Assembly: GCF_002285435.1 (NCBI RefSeq)
Contig: NZ_NSBT01000038.1
Location: forward strand, 1 to 46,992
Length of the DNA stretch: 46,992 nucleotides
Reading direction: 5' to 3'
Origin: Actibacterium ureilyticum
GTDB taxonomy: Bacteria; Pseudomonadota; Alphaproteobacteria; Rhodobacterales; Rhodobacteraceae
Of the stretch, positions 16,978 through 25,806 are shown piece by piece (the first letter of the stretch is position 1; each line of letters starts with the position of its first letter). The notes below the pieces were generated by a model. The model was given only the letters and a program-made list of their open reading frames with translations, did no database searches and was not told the origin of the DNA. The translations under genes were made by a program, and so were the position numbers.

Positions 16978-18720
16978 TCAGTGTTTCTTTTTCTTCGGCG
17001 GCATCAGGTCGGTGATCGTGCCCTCGAACATCTCGGCGGCGAAGTTCACGGTTTCCGACAGGGTCGGGTGCGGGTGGATCGTGTGGCCCAGATCGACCGC
17101 ATCGGCCCCCATCTCGATCGCCAGCGCGACCTCGGCGATCAGGTCACCCGCGTTGGGCCCGACGATGCCCGCGCCAATCACACGGTCGGTGCTTTCGTCG
17201 AAGATGAGCTTCGTCAGCCCCTCGGACCGGCCCAGGCTCAGCGACCGGCCCGATGCCGCCCAGGGGAAGACGCCTTTGCCGACCTTCATGCCCTTGGCCT
17301 TGGCTTCGGTTTCCGTCACGCCGACCCATGCAACTTCGGGGTCGGTATAGGCGACCGACGGGATCACGCGCGCGTCAAAGAACCGCTTTTCGCCCGCCGC
17401 GACCTCGGCCGCGACCTTGCCCTCGTGCACGGCCTTGTGTGCCAGCATGGGCTGGCCCACCACATCGCCGATGGCAAAGATATGCGGCTGGCCGGTGCGC
17501 TGCTGGTTGTCGACGGCGATGAAGCCGCGTTCGTCCACCGCGACATCGGCTTTCTCGGCCGCGATCAGATGGCCATTGGGGCGCCGCCCGACGGCGACCA
17601 GCACCATGTCGAACGTGTCCGTCATCTCGCCATCGGGGCCCTCCATCGTGACCTTCAGGCCTTTTTTCTGCGCCTCGACCGCAGTCACTTTGGTCTTGGT
17701 GAAGATGTTTTCGTACCGCGCCTCGATCCGCTTATGCAGCGGTTTCACGATATCCTTGTCGGCACCGGGAATGATCTGGTCCATGAACTCCACGACCGTC
17801 ACCTTGGATCCCAGCGCGTCATAGACGCAGCCCATTTCAAGCCCGATGATCCCGCCGCCCAGAACCAGCAGGCGCTTTGGCACCTCGCGCAGTTCCAGCG
17901 CACCGGTGCTGTCGATCACACGCGGATCGTCATGCGGGACGAAGGGCAGCTTCACCGGCTCGGACCCTGCCGCGATGATGCACTGGTCGAAGCTGACCTT
18001 GGTGATCCCGTCTTCGTCCTGAACCTCGATCATGTTGGGACCGGCGAACCGGCCATAGCCGTTGACGACCTGCACCTTGCGGCCCTTGGCCAGGCCCGAC
18101 AGACCGCCGGTCAGCTGCTGGACCACGCTATCCTTCCAGCCACGCAAGCCGTCGATATCGACCTTGGGCTTGGAAAAGCTTATGCCGTGTGCGCCCATTT
18201 CCTCGGCCTCGGTGATCACCTTGGCCGCGTGCAGCAACGCCTTGGACGGGATACAGCCCACGTTCAGGCAGACACCGCCAAGATAGGGGTCCTTCTCGAT
18301 CAGGACGACCTTCTTGCCCAGATCGGCCGCCCGGAAGGCGGCGGTATAGCCGCCGGGGCCGGACCCCAGAACGACCACTTCGCCATGCACGTCGCCGGGG
18401 CCGGTCGCGGTGCCCGTAGCTGTGACGGCAGCAGGGGCTGCCGGCGCAGCGGCGGCCGGGGCGGTCTCGATGGCCGCCTCGGCCGCACCGCCTTCGGCAT
18501 CCAGTGACAGGATCACGGTGCCTTCCGACACCTTGTCGCCCTCGGCCACGGCGATGGATTTCACCACGCCTGCGGCGGGGCTGGGAACCTCCATCGTGGC
18601 CTTGTCGCTTTCCAGCTCGATCAGCGGATCTTCGGCGGCCACCCTGTCGCCCACGCTAACCAGAATGCCGATCACCGGCACCTCTGCGAAATCACCGATA
18701 TCGGGAACCTTGATGTCCAT
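16978..18720 (-). CDS. lpdA: Dihydrolipoyl dehydrogenase (E3) with N-terminal lipoyl domain
   Basis: 580 residues, about 110 more than a plain E3, because a lipoyl domain leads the protein (about 1-77, lysine in ESDKATMEVPSP). A flexible Ala/Pro linker follows, then the flavoprotein: FAD motif LGSGPGGYTAAFRAADLGKK, redox pair in GVCLNVGCIPSKALLHA, NAD motif LGGGIIGLEMG, and the C-terminal HTIHPHPTLSE with the catalytic His-Glu. It reoxidises lipoamide of the pyruvate dehydrogenase complex. It is the last gene of aceE-aceF-lpdA, 13 bases after aceF. The lipoyl domain is almost the same as that of AceF, including a long identical DNA stretch. The C-terminus ends in a lysine-rich PKKKKH tail. 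Confidence 0.96.
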   Translation of the reverse strand: MDIKVPDIGDFAEVPVIGILVSVGDRVAAEDPLIELESDKATMEVPSPAAGVVKSIAVAEGDKVSEGTVILSLDAEGGAAEAAIETAPAAAAPAAPAAVTATGTATGPGDVHGEVVVLGSGPGGYTAAFRAADLGKKVVLIEKDPYLGGVCLNVGCIPSKALLHAAKVITEAEEMGAHGISFSKPKVDIDGLRGWKDSVVQQLTGGLSGLAKGRKVQVVNGYGRFAGPNMIEVQDEDGITKVSFDQCIIAAGSEPVKLPFVPHDDPRVIDSTGALELREVPKRLLVLGGGIIGLEMGCVYDALGSKVTVVEFMDQIIPGADKDIVKPLHKRIEARYENIFTKTKVTAVEAQKKGLKVTMEGPDGEMTDTFDMVLVAVGRRPNGHLIAAEKADVAVDERGFIAVDNQQRTGQPHIFAIGDVVGQPMLAHKAVHEGKVAAEVAAGEKRFFDARVIPSVAYTDPEVAWVGVTETEAKAKGMKVGKGVFPWAASGRSLSLGRSEGLTKLIFDESTDRVIGAGIVGPNAGDLIAEVALAIEMGADAVDLGHTIHPHPTLSETVNFAAEMFEGTITDLMPPKKKKH

Positions 18721-18733
18721 CGCGCGGCCCCCC

Positions 18734-19993
18734 TTACAGCATCAGCCGGCGCACATCGCCGAGCAGGTGTTTCAACGTGGCGCAGAACCGCGCCGCCAGG
18801 GCCCCGTCAATGGCCCGGTGGTCATAGGACAGGCTGAGCGGCTGCATCAGCCGTGGCACGAACGCCTCGCCATCCCAGACCGGCGCCATCTTCGACCGTG
18901 TCAGGCCCAGGATCGCCACCTCGGGCGCGTTCACGATGGGGGTGAAGCTGGTCCCGCCGATCCCGCCCAGGCTGGATATCGTAAAACTCGCGCCCGACAT
19001 CTCGTCGCCCTTCAGCTTGCCGTCGCGCGCCTTCGCGCTCAGCTCGCCCAGCTCTTTCGAGATCTCGATGATCCCCTTGCGGTCCGCGTCCTTGATCACC
19101 GGCACGACCAGCCCATTGGGCGTATCGGCCGCAAAACCGATGTTGAAGAAACCCTTCCTGATCAGCTTGTCACCATCGGGATGGATCGACGAGTTGACCT
19201 CCCAATGCGCCTTCAGCGCCGAAACGCTGGCCTTGATCATGAAGGACAGCAGCGTCACGCGATAGCCGTCCTGTTTCGCCTGGCCGTCCAGCTCACGGCG
19301 ATAGGCGTCCAGATCGGTAATGTCGGCCTCTTCGTTATGCGTGACATGCGGGATGTTCAGCCAAGATCGGTGTAGCGCGGGGCCGGACAGCTTCTTGATC
19401 CGCGGCATCTCCACGTCTTCGACCGGGCCGAACTTGCTGAAATCCACCGCCGGGATCGGCGGGATGCCCATGCCACCCGACACCGCGCCGCCCGATGCGG
19501 CAGGCGCGGCTTGGGTTTTCAGGAAAGCGGTCACATCCTCGCGCAGGATCCGGCCCTTGCGGCCCGTACCGTTGACCTGGCTGAGGTCGATTTCCAGCTG
19601 CCGGGCAAAGGCGCGGACCGACGGGCTGGCATGGGCCTTGCCGAAGCCCGCGTCCGTGACCGGCGCCGGGGTGGGCGCCGCCGACGCAGCGGGTTCGGTT
19701 GGCGCTGCGGTTGCCGGGGCGGCCGCGTCCGGGGTGGCCTCGATGGCCGCCTCGGGCGCTGCTCCCTCCAGCACCAGCAAAAGCGCGCCCTTGGACACGG
19801 TATCGCCCTCGGCCACCTTGATCTCGACCACCTTGCCAGCGGCAGGGCTCGGAACCTCCATCGTGGCCTTGTCGCTTTCCAGCTCGACAATCGGGTCTTC
19901 TTCGGCGATCACATCGCCCACGCTGACCAGAATGCTGACCACCGGTACATCGGTGAAATCGCCGATATCGGGCACGTTCACGTCAATCGTCAT
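18734..19993 (-). CDS. aceF: Pyruvate dehydrogenase complex E2, dihydrolipoamide acetyltransferase
   Basis: 419 residues. One lipoyl domain (1-78, ESDKATMEVP), an Ala/Pro-rich linker, a peripheral subunit-binding domain (about 125-165, ASPSVRAFARQLEIDLSQV and GTGRKGRILREDV), and the acetyltransferase domain. That domain ends with DHRAIDGALAARF, containing the catalytic HxxxDG. E. coli AceF has three lipoyl domains; one is usual here. It transfers the acetyl group from E1 to CoA and forms the core of the complex. It has a strong GGAGGAG ribosome site and lies 23 bases from aceE. Confidence 0.96.
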   Translation of the reverse strand: MTIDVNVPDIGDFTDVPVVSILVSVGDVIAEEDPIVELESDKATMEVPSPAAGKVVEIKVAEGDTVSKGALLLVLEGAAPEAAIEATPDAAAPATAAPTEPAASAAPTPAPVTDAGFGKAHASPSVRAFARQLEIDLSQVNGTGRKGRILREDVTAFLKTQAAPAASGGAVSGGMGIPPIPAVDFSKFGPVEDVEMPRIKKLSGPALHRSWLNIPHVTHNEEADITDLDAYRRELDGQAKQDGYRVTLLSFMIKASVSALKAHWEVNSSIHPDGDKLIRKGFFNIGFAADTPNGLVVPVIKDADRKGIIEISKELGELSAKARDGKLKGDEMSGASFTISSLGGIGGTSFTPIVNAPEVAILGLTRSKMAPVWDGEAFVPRLMQPLSLSYDHRAIDGALAARFCATLKHLLGDVRRLML

Positions 19994-20016
19994 TGTTCAA
20001 TCTCCTCCTGTCCCGA

Positions 20017-22671
20017 TCACACAAGGCGCGGGTTCGGCTTTGCGCCGTCAATGTCGTATTTGGCCAGCGCCGCTTGCAGGTCTTTCTTGGTCACCGCGCC
20101 TTCGCGATACAGATCGACCATTGCGGCGGCGGCGATATGGTTGGCATCCACCTCGAAGAACCGGCGCAGGTTCACCCGGCTGTCCGAGCGTCCGAACCCA
20201 TCCGTCCCCAGCACCGAATAGCGTCCGGGCACGCAGGCGCGGATCTGTTCGGCATAGTTCTTCATGTAATCGGTGGCGGCGATGAACGGCCCCTTGGCGC
20301 CCGAAAGCGTTTCGGCGACGAAGGACGCGCGCTCTTCCCCCAGCGGGTTCAGCCGGTTGTGGCGCTGTACGTCCTGGCAATCGCGCGCCAATTCGTTGAA
20401 GCTGGTGGCCGACCAGATATCCGCTGTGACGCCGAAGTCCTCCTTCAGCATCTGGGCGGCCTTGATCGCCTGCATCAGGATCGTGCCCGAGCCGATCAGG
20501 TTCACGTGCTTCTTGCCGGGGCGCGCGGTTTTTTGCAGCCGGTACAGGCCCTTGATGATCCCCTCTTCCACGCCCATCGGCATGTCGGGATGGGCATAGT
20601 TTTCGTTCATCAGGGTCAGGTAGAAGAACACGTCTTCCTGATCCTGATACATCCGCTTCAGCCCGTGCTGGATGATCACCGCGACCTCGTATTGAAAGGT
20701 CGGGTCATAGCTGATGCAGTTGGGGATCGTCCCGGCCAGGATGTGGCTGTGGCCGTCCTCGTGCTGCAACCCTTCGCCGTTCAGCGTGGTGCGCCCGGCG
20801 GTGCCGCCTAGCATGAAGCCACGCGCGCGGCTGTCACCGGCGGCCCAGGCCAGATCGCCGATCCGCTGGAAGCCGAACATCGAGTAATAGATGAAGAACG
20901 GGATCATCGGCACGCCGTGGTTGGAATAAGACGTTGCCGCCGCGATCCAGTCGGCCATGGCGCCGGCTTCGTTGATGCCCTCTTGCAGAACCTGACCGTC
21001 GGTCGATTCCTTGTAGAACATCATCTGGTCGGCATCCTCGGGCGTGTATTTCTGCCCTTGCGGGTTATAGATCCCGACCGACCGAAACAGCCCCTCCATC
21101 CCGAAGGTGCGGCTTTCGTCCGGCACGATCGGGACCACCTGCTTGCCGACCTGCTTGTCACGCAACAGCGTGGTCAGGATGCGGACAAAGGCCATGGTGG
21201 TCGAAATCTCGCGCTCGCCCGTGCCCTTAAGCTGGGCCTCGAATTTCTCCAGCGGTGGGATCTCCAGCTTGGGCGCGTCGCTGAACCGCTGCGGAAACGC
21301 CCCGCCCAGCTCCTTGCGCCGTTCCAGAAGATAGGCTTTCTGCGCATTGTTCAGCGTGACGAAGGGCGCCTTGCCCACATCCTCGTCACTCACCGGGATC
21401 TTGAACCGGTCGCGAAAGGCGCGCAGCTGTTCCTCGTTCATCTTCTTTTGCTGGTGGGTGGTGTTCTGCCCCTCGCCCGCCTTGCCCATGCCGTGACCCT
21501 TGACGGTTTTCACCAGCAAACAGGTCGGCTGGCCCTTGGTCTCGGTCGCGCGCTTGAACGCGGTATAGACCTTTTGCGGGTCATGCCCGCCCCGGCGCAG
21601 CGCCCAGATCTGGTCGTCGGTCCAATCCTCGACCAACGCGGCGGTTTCGGGGTATTTGCCAAAGAAATGCTTGCGGATATAGGCGCCGTCCTTGGATTTG
21701 AACGTCTGGTAATCGCCGTCGACGGTTTCATCCATCAACTGGCGCAACCGTCCGCTGGTATCGTTTTCCAGCAGCTCGTCCCAGCCCTTGCCCCAAAGCA
21801 GCTTGATCACTTCCCAGCCCGCGCCGCGAAAGTCGCCCTCCAGCTCCTGCACGATCTTGTGGTTGCCGCGCACCGGGCCATCCAGCCGTTGCAGGTTGCA
21901 GTTGATGACGAAGATCAGGTTGTCCAAACCCTCGCGCACGGCCAGGTCGATGGCGCCACGGCTTTCGGGTTCGTCCATCTCTCCATCGCCCAGAAAGCAC
22001 CAGACCTTGCGGTCGGCCATGTCGATCAGGCCGCGATTGTGCATGTATTTCATGAACCGCGCCTGATAGATCGCCATCAGCGGCCCCAGCCCCATGGAAA
22101 CGGTCGGGAACTGCCAGTAATCGGGCATCAGCCACGGGTGCGGATAGGAGGACAGGCCGTTGCCCGCGACCTCGGACCGGAAGTTTTCCAGCTGTTCCTC
22201 GCTGATGCGACCTTCCATGAAGCTGCGGGCATAGATGCCGGGGATCACATGACCCTGAAAGAACACCAGGTCGCCGCCATGGATCGCCGACTTTGCGCGC
22301 CAGAAATGGTTTAACCCTATATCATACATCACGGCAGAGGACGCGAAGGACGCGATATGCCCGCCATATTCGCTGGAAACCTTGTTGCGGCGCACGACGG
22401 TGGCCATGGCGTTCCAGCGATTGATGGTGCGAATGCGCCATTCCATCTCGATATCGCCGGGGAAAGCCTCCTGATCGTCGGCCGGGATGGTGTTCTGATA
22501 CGGGGTCGTGGCGGAAAACGGCAGATTGGCGCCCGCTGCGCGGGCTTGCGCCACGGCCTTGTCCAACAGGTAATGCGCGCGGGCCGGGCCGTCGCGTTCG
22601 ATCACATCGGCAATGGCGTCCTGCCATTCCCGGGACTCGGTCGGGTCCAGGTCTTCGGGTGCTTGCGCCAT
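20017..22671 (-). CDS. aceE: Pyruvate dehydrogenase E1 component, homodimeric type
   Basis: 884 residues, the full length of the alpha2-type E1 of E. coli AceE. It decarboxylates pyruvate with thiamine diphosphate and reductively acetylates E2. The TPP motif starts at CFLGDGEMDEPES and ends at VINCNLQ. KTVKGHGMG, GINEAGAMADWIAAATSY, MLGGTAGRTTLNGEGLQHED and PDESRTFGMEGLF are hallmark blocks. Many alphaproteobacteria use the alpha2beta2 E1, so the AceE type is notable. A ribosome site GGGAGGATTTC precedes the ATG. It heads the operon with aceF and lpdA; a perfect 14-bp palindrome sits 36 bases upstream. Confidence 0.97.
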   Translation of the reverse strand: MAQAPEDLDPTESREWQDAIADVIERDGPARAHYLLDKAVAQARAAGANLPFSATTPYQNTIPADDQEAFPGDIEMEWRIRTINRWNAMATVVRRNKVSSEYGGHIASFASSAVMYDIGLNHFWRAKSAIHGGDLVFFQGHVIPGIYARSFMEGRISEEQLENFRSEVAGNGLSSYPHPWLMPDYWQFPTVSMGLGPLMAIYQARFMKYMHNRGLIDMADRKVWCFLGDGEMDEPESRGAIDLAVREGLDNLIFVINCNLQRLDGPVRGNHKIVQELEGDFRGAGWEVIKLLWGKGWDELLENDTSGRLRQLMDETVDGDYQTFKSKDGAYIRKHFFGKYPETAALVEDWTDDQIWALRRGGHDPQKVYTAFKRATETKGQPTCLLVKTVKGHGMGKAGEGQNTTHQQKKMNEEQLRAFRDRFKIPVSDEDVGKAPFVTLNNAQKAYLLERRKELGGAFPQRFSDAPKLEIPPLEKFEAQLKGTGEREISTTMAFVRILTTLLRDKQVGKQVVPIVPDESRTFGMEGLFRSVGIYNPQGQKYTPEDADQMMFYKESTDGQVLQEGINEAGAMADWIAAATSYSNHGVPMIPFFIYYSMFGFQRIGDLAWAAGDSRARGFMLGGTAGRTTLNGEGLQHEDGHSHILAGTIPNCISYDPTFQYEVAVIIQHGLKRMYQDQEDVFFYLTLMNENYAHPDMPMGVEEGIIKGLYRLQKTARPGKKHVNLIGSGTILMQAIKAAQMLKEDFGVTADIWSATSFNELARDCQDVQRHNRLNPLGEERASFVAETLSGAKGPFIAATDYMKNYAEQIRACVPGRYSVLGTDGFGRSDSRVNLRRFFEVDANHIAAAAMVDLYREGAVTKKDLQAALAKYDIDGAKPNPRLV

Positions 22672-22706
22672 GAAATCCTCCCTTGGAATTTGATGTTGGA
22701 TATATA

Positions 22707-22720
22707 GTTTAATATTAAAC
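22707..22720. promoter_or_regulatory. Perfect 14-bp palindrome in the aceE promoter
   Basis: GTTTAATATTAAAC is perfectly self-complementary and lies in an AT-rich stretch with TATATAT between it and the aceE start, in otherwise GC-rich DNA. The position fits an operator or promoter core controlling the pyruvate dehydrogenase operon; the binding protein is unknown. Confidence 0.5.
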
Positions 22721-22931
22721 CATTTGGCTATGCGGACACTGGCATATCAGCCATGCGCGTTGTGCAAGGCGTTCGGGCGCGGGATCTGTGGGGGAAAAAC
22801 GACGCTTGTCGGTGGCTTTCGGCCGGGTGGCGCGGGAAAGATTGACAAGCCGCGCGGCGCTGGCATGTCTGAAAGGGTGACTTTCCCCTTGCCGCGCTGG
22901 CGGCAAGCATTTGACGCCATTGGACATTGTG

Positions 22932-24218
22932 ATGACCGAAACCTATCTGAAACGCGCCCAGCCCCGCCCGGCCGAAGAGCAGCAGGCGTTGACCGAGCGG
23001 GTGGCCGGAATGCTGGACCAGATCGCCGCGACGGGCGAGGCGGCGGTTGCGGATTTCGCGCGTGCGCTGGACGGCTGGGACGGTGAAATCGTGCTGTCGC
23101 GTGCCGAACTGGACCGTGCGGCCGCCCGTGTGCCGGACCAGCTGCGCGACGATATCCGGTTCGCCCATCAGAACATCCGCCGATTCGCCGAGGCGCAGCG
23201 ATCCACGCTGAACGACATGCAGGTCGAGCTGATGCCCGGCATGTGGGCCGGGCAGAAACAGATCCCGGTGACGGCGGCGGGCTGTTATGTGCCCGGCGGG
23301 CGGTACACGCATATCAGCAGCGCGCTGATGACGGTTACGACCGCGCGTGTGGCCGGGGTGTCGCAGGTGGTCGCGGCCTCGCCCCCGCGTCAGGGCGCGG
23401 GGATCCCCGATGCGGTGCTGTATGCGATGGACCTGGCCGGTGCCGATACGATCCTGGCGCTGGGTGGGGTGCAGGCGGTGGCGGCGATGGCGGGCGGGCT
23501 GTTCGGCACCCGCCCGGCCGATGTTCTGGCCGGGCCCGGCAATGCCTTTGTGGCCGAGGCCAAGCGGCAACTTTTCGGGGCGCATGGGATCGACATGTTC
23601 GCCGGGCCGACCGATGTGCTGATTGTGGCCGACAGCAGTGCCGATGCCGACACCGTGGCCTGGGACCTGATCAGCCAGGCCGAACATGGCCCCGACAGCC
23701 CGGTCTGGCTGGTCACCGACGACCGCGCGCTGGCCGAGGCTGTGCTGCGCCGCGCGCCGGAACTGGCCGCGCAGCTGCCCGAGGTGAATGCCGCCGCCGC
23801 TCGCACCGCCTGGGACGAGCGGGCCGAGGTCATTCTGTGCGCCGGGCGCGACGAGATGGCGGCGGTGGCCGACCGCTATGCGCCCGAGCATCTGCATGTT
23901 CAGGCGCGCGATCTGGATTGGTGGCTGGGGCGGTTGCGGGTCTATGGCGCGTTGTTTCTGGGGGCCGAGACCACCGTGGCCTTTGGCGACAAGGCGGCCG
24001 GTCCCAATCATGTGCTGCCGACCAGCGGCGCGGCGCGCTATACGGGCGGGCTGTCGGTGCAGAAATTCATCAAGACCGTGACGTGGCAGCGCTGTGACAC
24101 CAGGGGCATGGTTCCCCTGGCCGAGGCGACCGCCCGGATCAGCCGGCTGGAGGGGATGGCCGGGCATGCAACGGCCGCAGAGCTGCGTCTGAAAAAGGGC
24201 ACGGTGCCCGCCCAATAG
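22932..24218 (+). CDS. Histidinol dehydrogenase-family protein, HpsN-like (sulfopropanediol dehydrogenase group)
   Basis: A 428-residue zinc NAD-dependent dehydrogenase of the HisD superfamily. AAGCYVPGGRYTHISSALMT, LAGPGNAFVAEAKRQLFG, MFAGPTDVLIVAD, SQAEHGPDSPVW (metal-binding Gln/His) and YAPEHL are conserved. The phrases MWAGQKQIPV and DLDWWLGRL, as I recall them, fit the HpsN-type branch, which oxidises 2,3-dihydroxypropane-1-sulfonate, more than biosynthetic HisD. No his genes are nearby. The ATG at 22932 gives the usual start MTETYLKRA; an upstream TTG at 22911 is less likely. It is divergent from aceE. The substrate is not settled by sequence. Confidence 0.75.
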   Translation: MTETYLKRAQPRPAEEQQALTERVAGMLDQIAATGEAAVADFARALDGWDGEIVLSRAELDRAAARVPDQLRDDIRFAHQNIRRFAEAQRSTLNDMQVELMPGMWAGQKQIPVTAAGCYVPGGRYTHISSALMTVTTARVAGVSQVVAASPPRQGAGIPDAVLYAMDLAGADTILALGGVQAVAAMAGGLFGTRPADVLAGPGNAFVAEAKRQLFGAHGIDMFAGPTDVLIVADSSADADTVAWDLISQAEHGPDSPVWLVTDDRALAEAVLRRAPELAAQLPEVNAAAARTAWDERAEVILCAGRDEMAAVADRYAPEHLHVQARDLDWWLGRLRVYGALFLGAETTVAFGDKAAGPNHVLPTSGAARYTGGLSVQKFIKTVTWQRCDTRGMVPLAEATARISRLEGMAGHATAAELRLKKGTVPAQ

Positions 24219-24264
24219 GGTCGCGCGCCATTTTCACGAAAGCCCGACCAGAGCTTCAGCGATT

Positions 24265-24281
24265 CCCGAACGGGTTTCGGG
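24265..24281 (+). terminator. Short hairpin after the HisD-family gene
   Basis: CCCGAA pairs with TTCGGG around a 5-base loop, 46 bases past the stop. There is no T-run, so this is a weak terminator or a leader hairpin of allE. Confidence 0.35.
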
Positions 24282-24336
24282 TTGGCGCGCGCCACGCTTG
24301 CGCGTTTGATGCAGGCAGGAACAGGAGGGCAGCGCG

Positions 24337-25155
24337 ATGACGGACCGCTCTTATCACGTGCCGGCGGGTGGCCTGCCGGGGCAGGACCAACTGACCACCG
24401 GCCGGGCGGTCTTTACCGAAAGCTATGCGATCATCCCGCGCGGGGTGCTCAGCGATATCGTGCTGAGCGCGTTGCCGCATTGGACCGGCGCGCGGTTCTG
24501 GGTGCTGGCGCGACCGCTGAGCGGGTTTGCCGAGACATTTTCGCAATATATCGCCCAGATCGCCCCCGGCGGTGGCAGCGACCGCCCCGAGACCGAGGCC
24601 GGGGTCGAGGCCGCGCTGTTCGTGGTGGGCGGTACGATCACCCTGCGCGTGGCGGGTAAGACCCATGAGATGGAGCCGGGCGGCTTCGCCTATCTGCCGC
24701 CGGATATCGACTGGTCCCTGCACAACAAGGGCGATGAGGTGGCCACGTTCCACTGGATCCGCAAGCGATACCAGATGGTCCACGGGGTCGAGGTGCCCGA
24801 GGTGATCATCGCCAATGAGCGCGACATCGCCCCGACCCCGATGCCCGATTGCGACGGCGCCTGGGCCACGACCCGTTTCGTCGATCCGATGGATCTGCGC
24901 CATGACATGCAAATTACCATCGTCACGCTGCAACCCGGCGCGTCGATCCCGTTCGAGGAAACCCATGTGATGGAGCATGGGCTTTACGTGTTGCAGGGCA
25001 AGGGGGTTTACCGGCTGAACCAGGACTGGGTCGAGGTCGAGGCGGGCGATTTCATGTGGTTGCGCGCGTTCTGCCCGCAGGGGTGCTATGCCGGTGGGCC
25101 GGAGCCGTTCCGTTATCTGCTGTACAAGGATGTGAACCGGCACATGAAAGTGTGA
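24337..25155 (+). CDS. allE: (S)-ureidoglycine aminohydrolase
   Basis: A 272-residue bicupin. It releases ammonia from ureidoglycine, the product of allantoate breakdown, giving ureidoglycolate. The first cupin (about 40-135) contains FVVGGTITLRVAGKTHEM and GGFAYLPPDIDWSLHN. The second (about 190-265) contains QPGASIPFEETHVMEHGLYV, whose Glu/His residues bind manganese, and YLLYKDVNRHM at the end. Ribosome site AGGAGG precedes the ATG. It stands apart from the main purine cluster (26.8-33.0 kb), with a VOC protein and a GAPDH in between, but clearly belongs to the same pathway. Confidence 0.92.
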   Translation: MTDRSYHVPAGGLPGQDQLTTGRAVFTESYAIIPRGVLSDIVLSALPHWTGARFWVLARPLSGFAETFSQYIAQIAPGGGSDRPETEAGVEAALFVVGGTITLRVAGKTHEMEPGGFAYLPPDIDWSLHNKGDEVATFHWIRKRYQMVHGVEVPEVIIANERDIAPTPMPDCDGAWATTRFVDPMDLRHDMQITIVTLQPGASIPFEETHVMEHGLYVLQGKGVYRLNQDWVEVEAGDFMWLRAFCPQGCYAGGPEPFRYLLYKDVNRHMKV

Positions 25156-25164
25156 CGGCGGGGG

Positions 25165-25234
25165 AGGGGCGCTGCCCCTCTGGGCCTGGCGGCCCATTCA
25201 CCCCGGAGTATTTTCGCCAAGAAGAAGGGGGCGG
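25165..25234. repeat. Dispersed intergenic repeat with double hairpin, probable terminator
   Basis: Between convergent allE and the VOC gene: GAGGGGC-GCT-GCCCCTC, then GGGCC-TGGC-GGCCC, then CATTCACCCCGGAGTATTTT and CGCCAAGAAGAAGGGGG. The left 50 bases match the minus-strand reading of about 735-785, and the right part matches 679-710. Its use at a convergent junction supports bidirectional termination. Confidence 0.7.
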
Positions 25235-25235
25235 T

Positions 25236-25661
25236 TCAGTAGCCGTTCCAGCGGAAGGCGCCATCGGGCGAGAGCGGCGCGAAGGGGTTGTGGGCGATTT
25301 CCCAGATATGACCGTCGAGGTCGCGGAAATAGCCGTGATAGCCGCCCCAGAAGGATTCGGTGGCGGGTTTCAGGATATCGGCCCCGGCCGTTTCGGCGCG
25401 GCGCATCAGGTCGTCGACCCCGGCGCGGTCGCGCAGGTTGTGGGCCAGCGTCGCGGCGCCCGTGCCCAGATCGGAGACCGGCAGGCCGATATCCTGTGCC
25501 AGTGCGTCGAGGGGGAAGAGCCCCAGCGTCTGACCGATCAGGTCGAAGGCTACGACGCCATCGGGGCTGTCGACGGGCGCCCAGCCCAGATCGCGATAGA
25601 ACCGTGTCGCGCAGTCCAGGTCCCGCACGCCGAGGGTGATCAGGCTGATACGTTGGTCCAT
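25236..25661 (-). CDS. VOC (glyoxalase/bleomycin resistance) superfamily protein
   Basis: 141 residues. Two beta-alpha-beta-beta-beta modules start with ISLITLGVRDLDCATRFYRD and continue to ESFWGGYHGYFRDLDGHIWE, where the last Glu would be a metal ligand; NPFAPLSPDGAF ends the chain. Proteins of this size act as lyases, isomerases or dioxygenases on small organic molecules, or bind them. GGAGGAG stands before the ATG. It is divergent from the GAPDH gene, and its position inside the purine region may be accidental. No specific substrate can be named. Confidence 0.85.
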   Translation of the reverse strand: MDQRISLITLGVRDLDCATRFYRDLGWAPVDSPDGVVAFDLIGQTLGLFPLDALAQDIGLPVSDLGTGAATLAHNLRDRAGVDDLMRRAETAGADILKPATESFWGGYHGYFRDLDGHIWEIAHNPFAPLSPDGAFRWNGY

Positions 25662-25806
25662 CGGGCTCCTCCGGTTTTTCGCGCCAATCGGAACATAGGG
25701 CGAACATATTGGCAAGTCCTCGGCGGTTGATTGGTACAATTCCGGTCTGGCATCGGCGGCGCGGGGGCGTAGTGTTCGGCAGGAGAGCCTGAATGGAGTG
25801 GTCCCG

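Noticed and set aside
15937-18507. An 856-codon plus-strand frame across the response regulator and lpdA
   Set aside because: It is antisense to two clear genes and crosses an intergenic hairpin; no recognisable domain.
24265-24281. Riboswitch in the allE leader
   Set aside because: Only one short hairpin is present and no conserved purine-aptamer core (three-way junction) could be made out.
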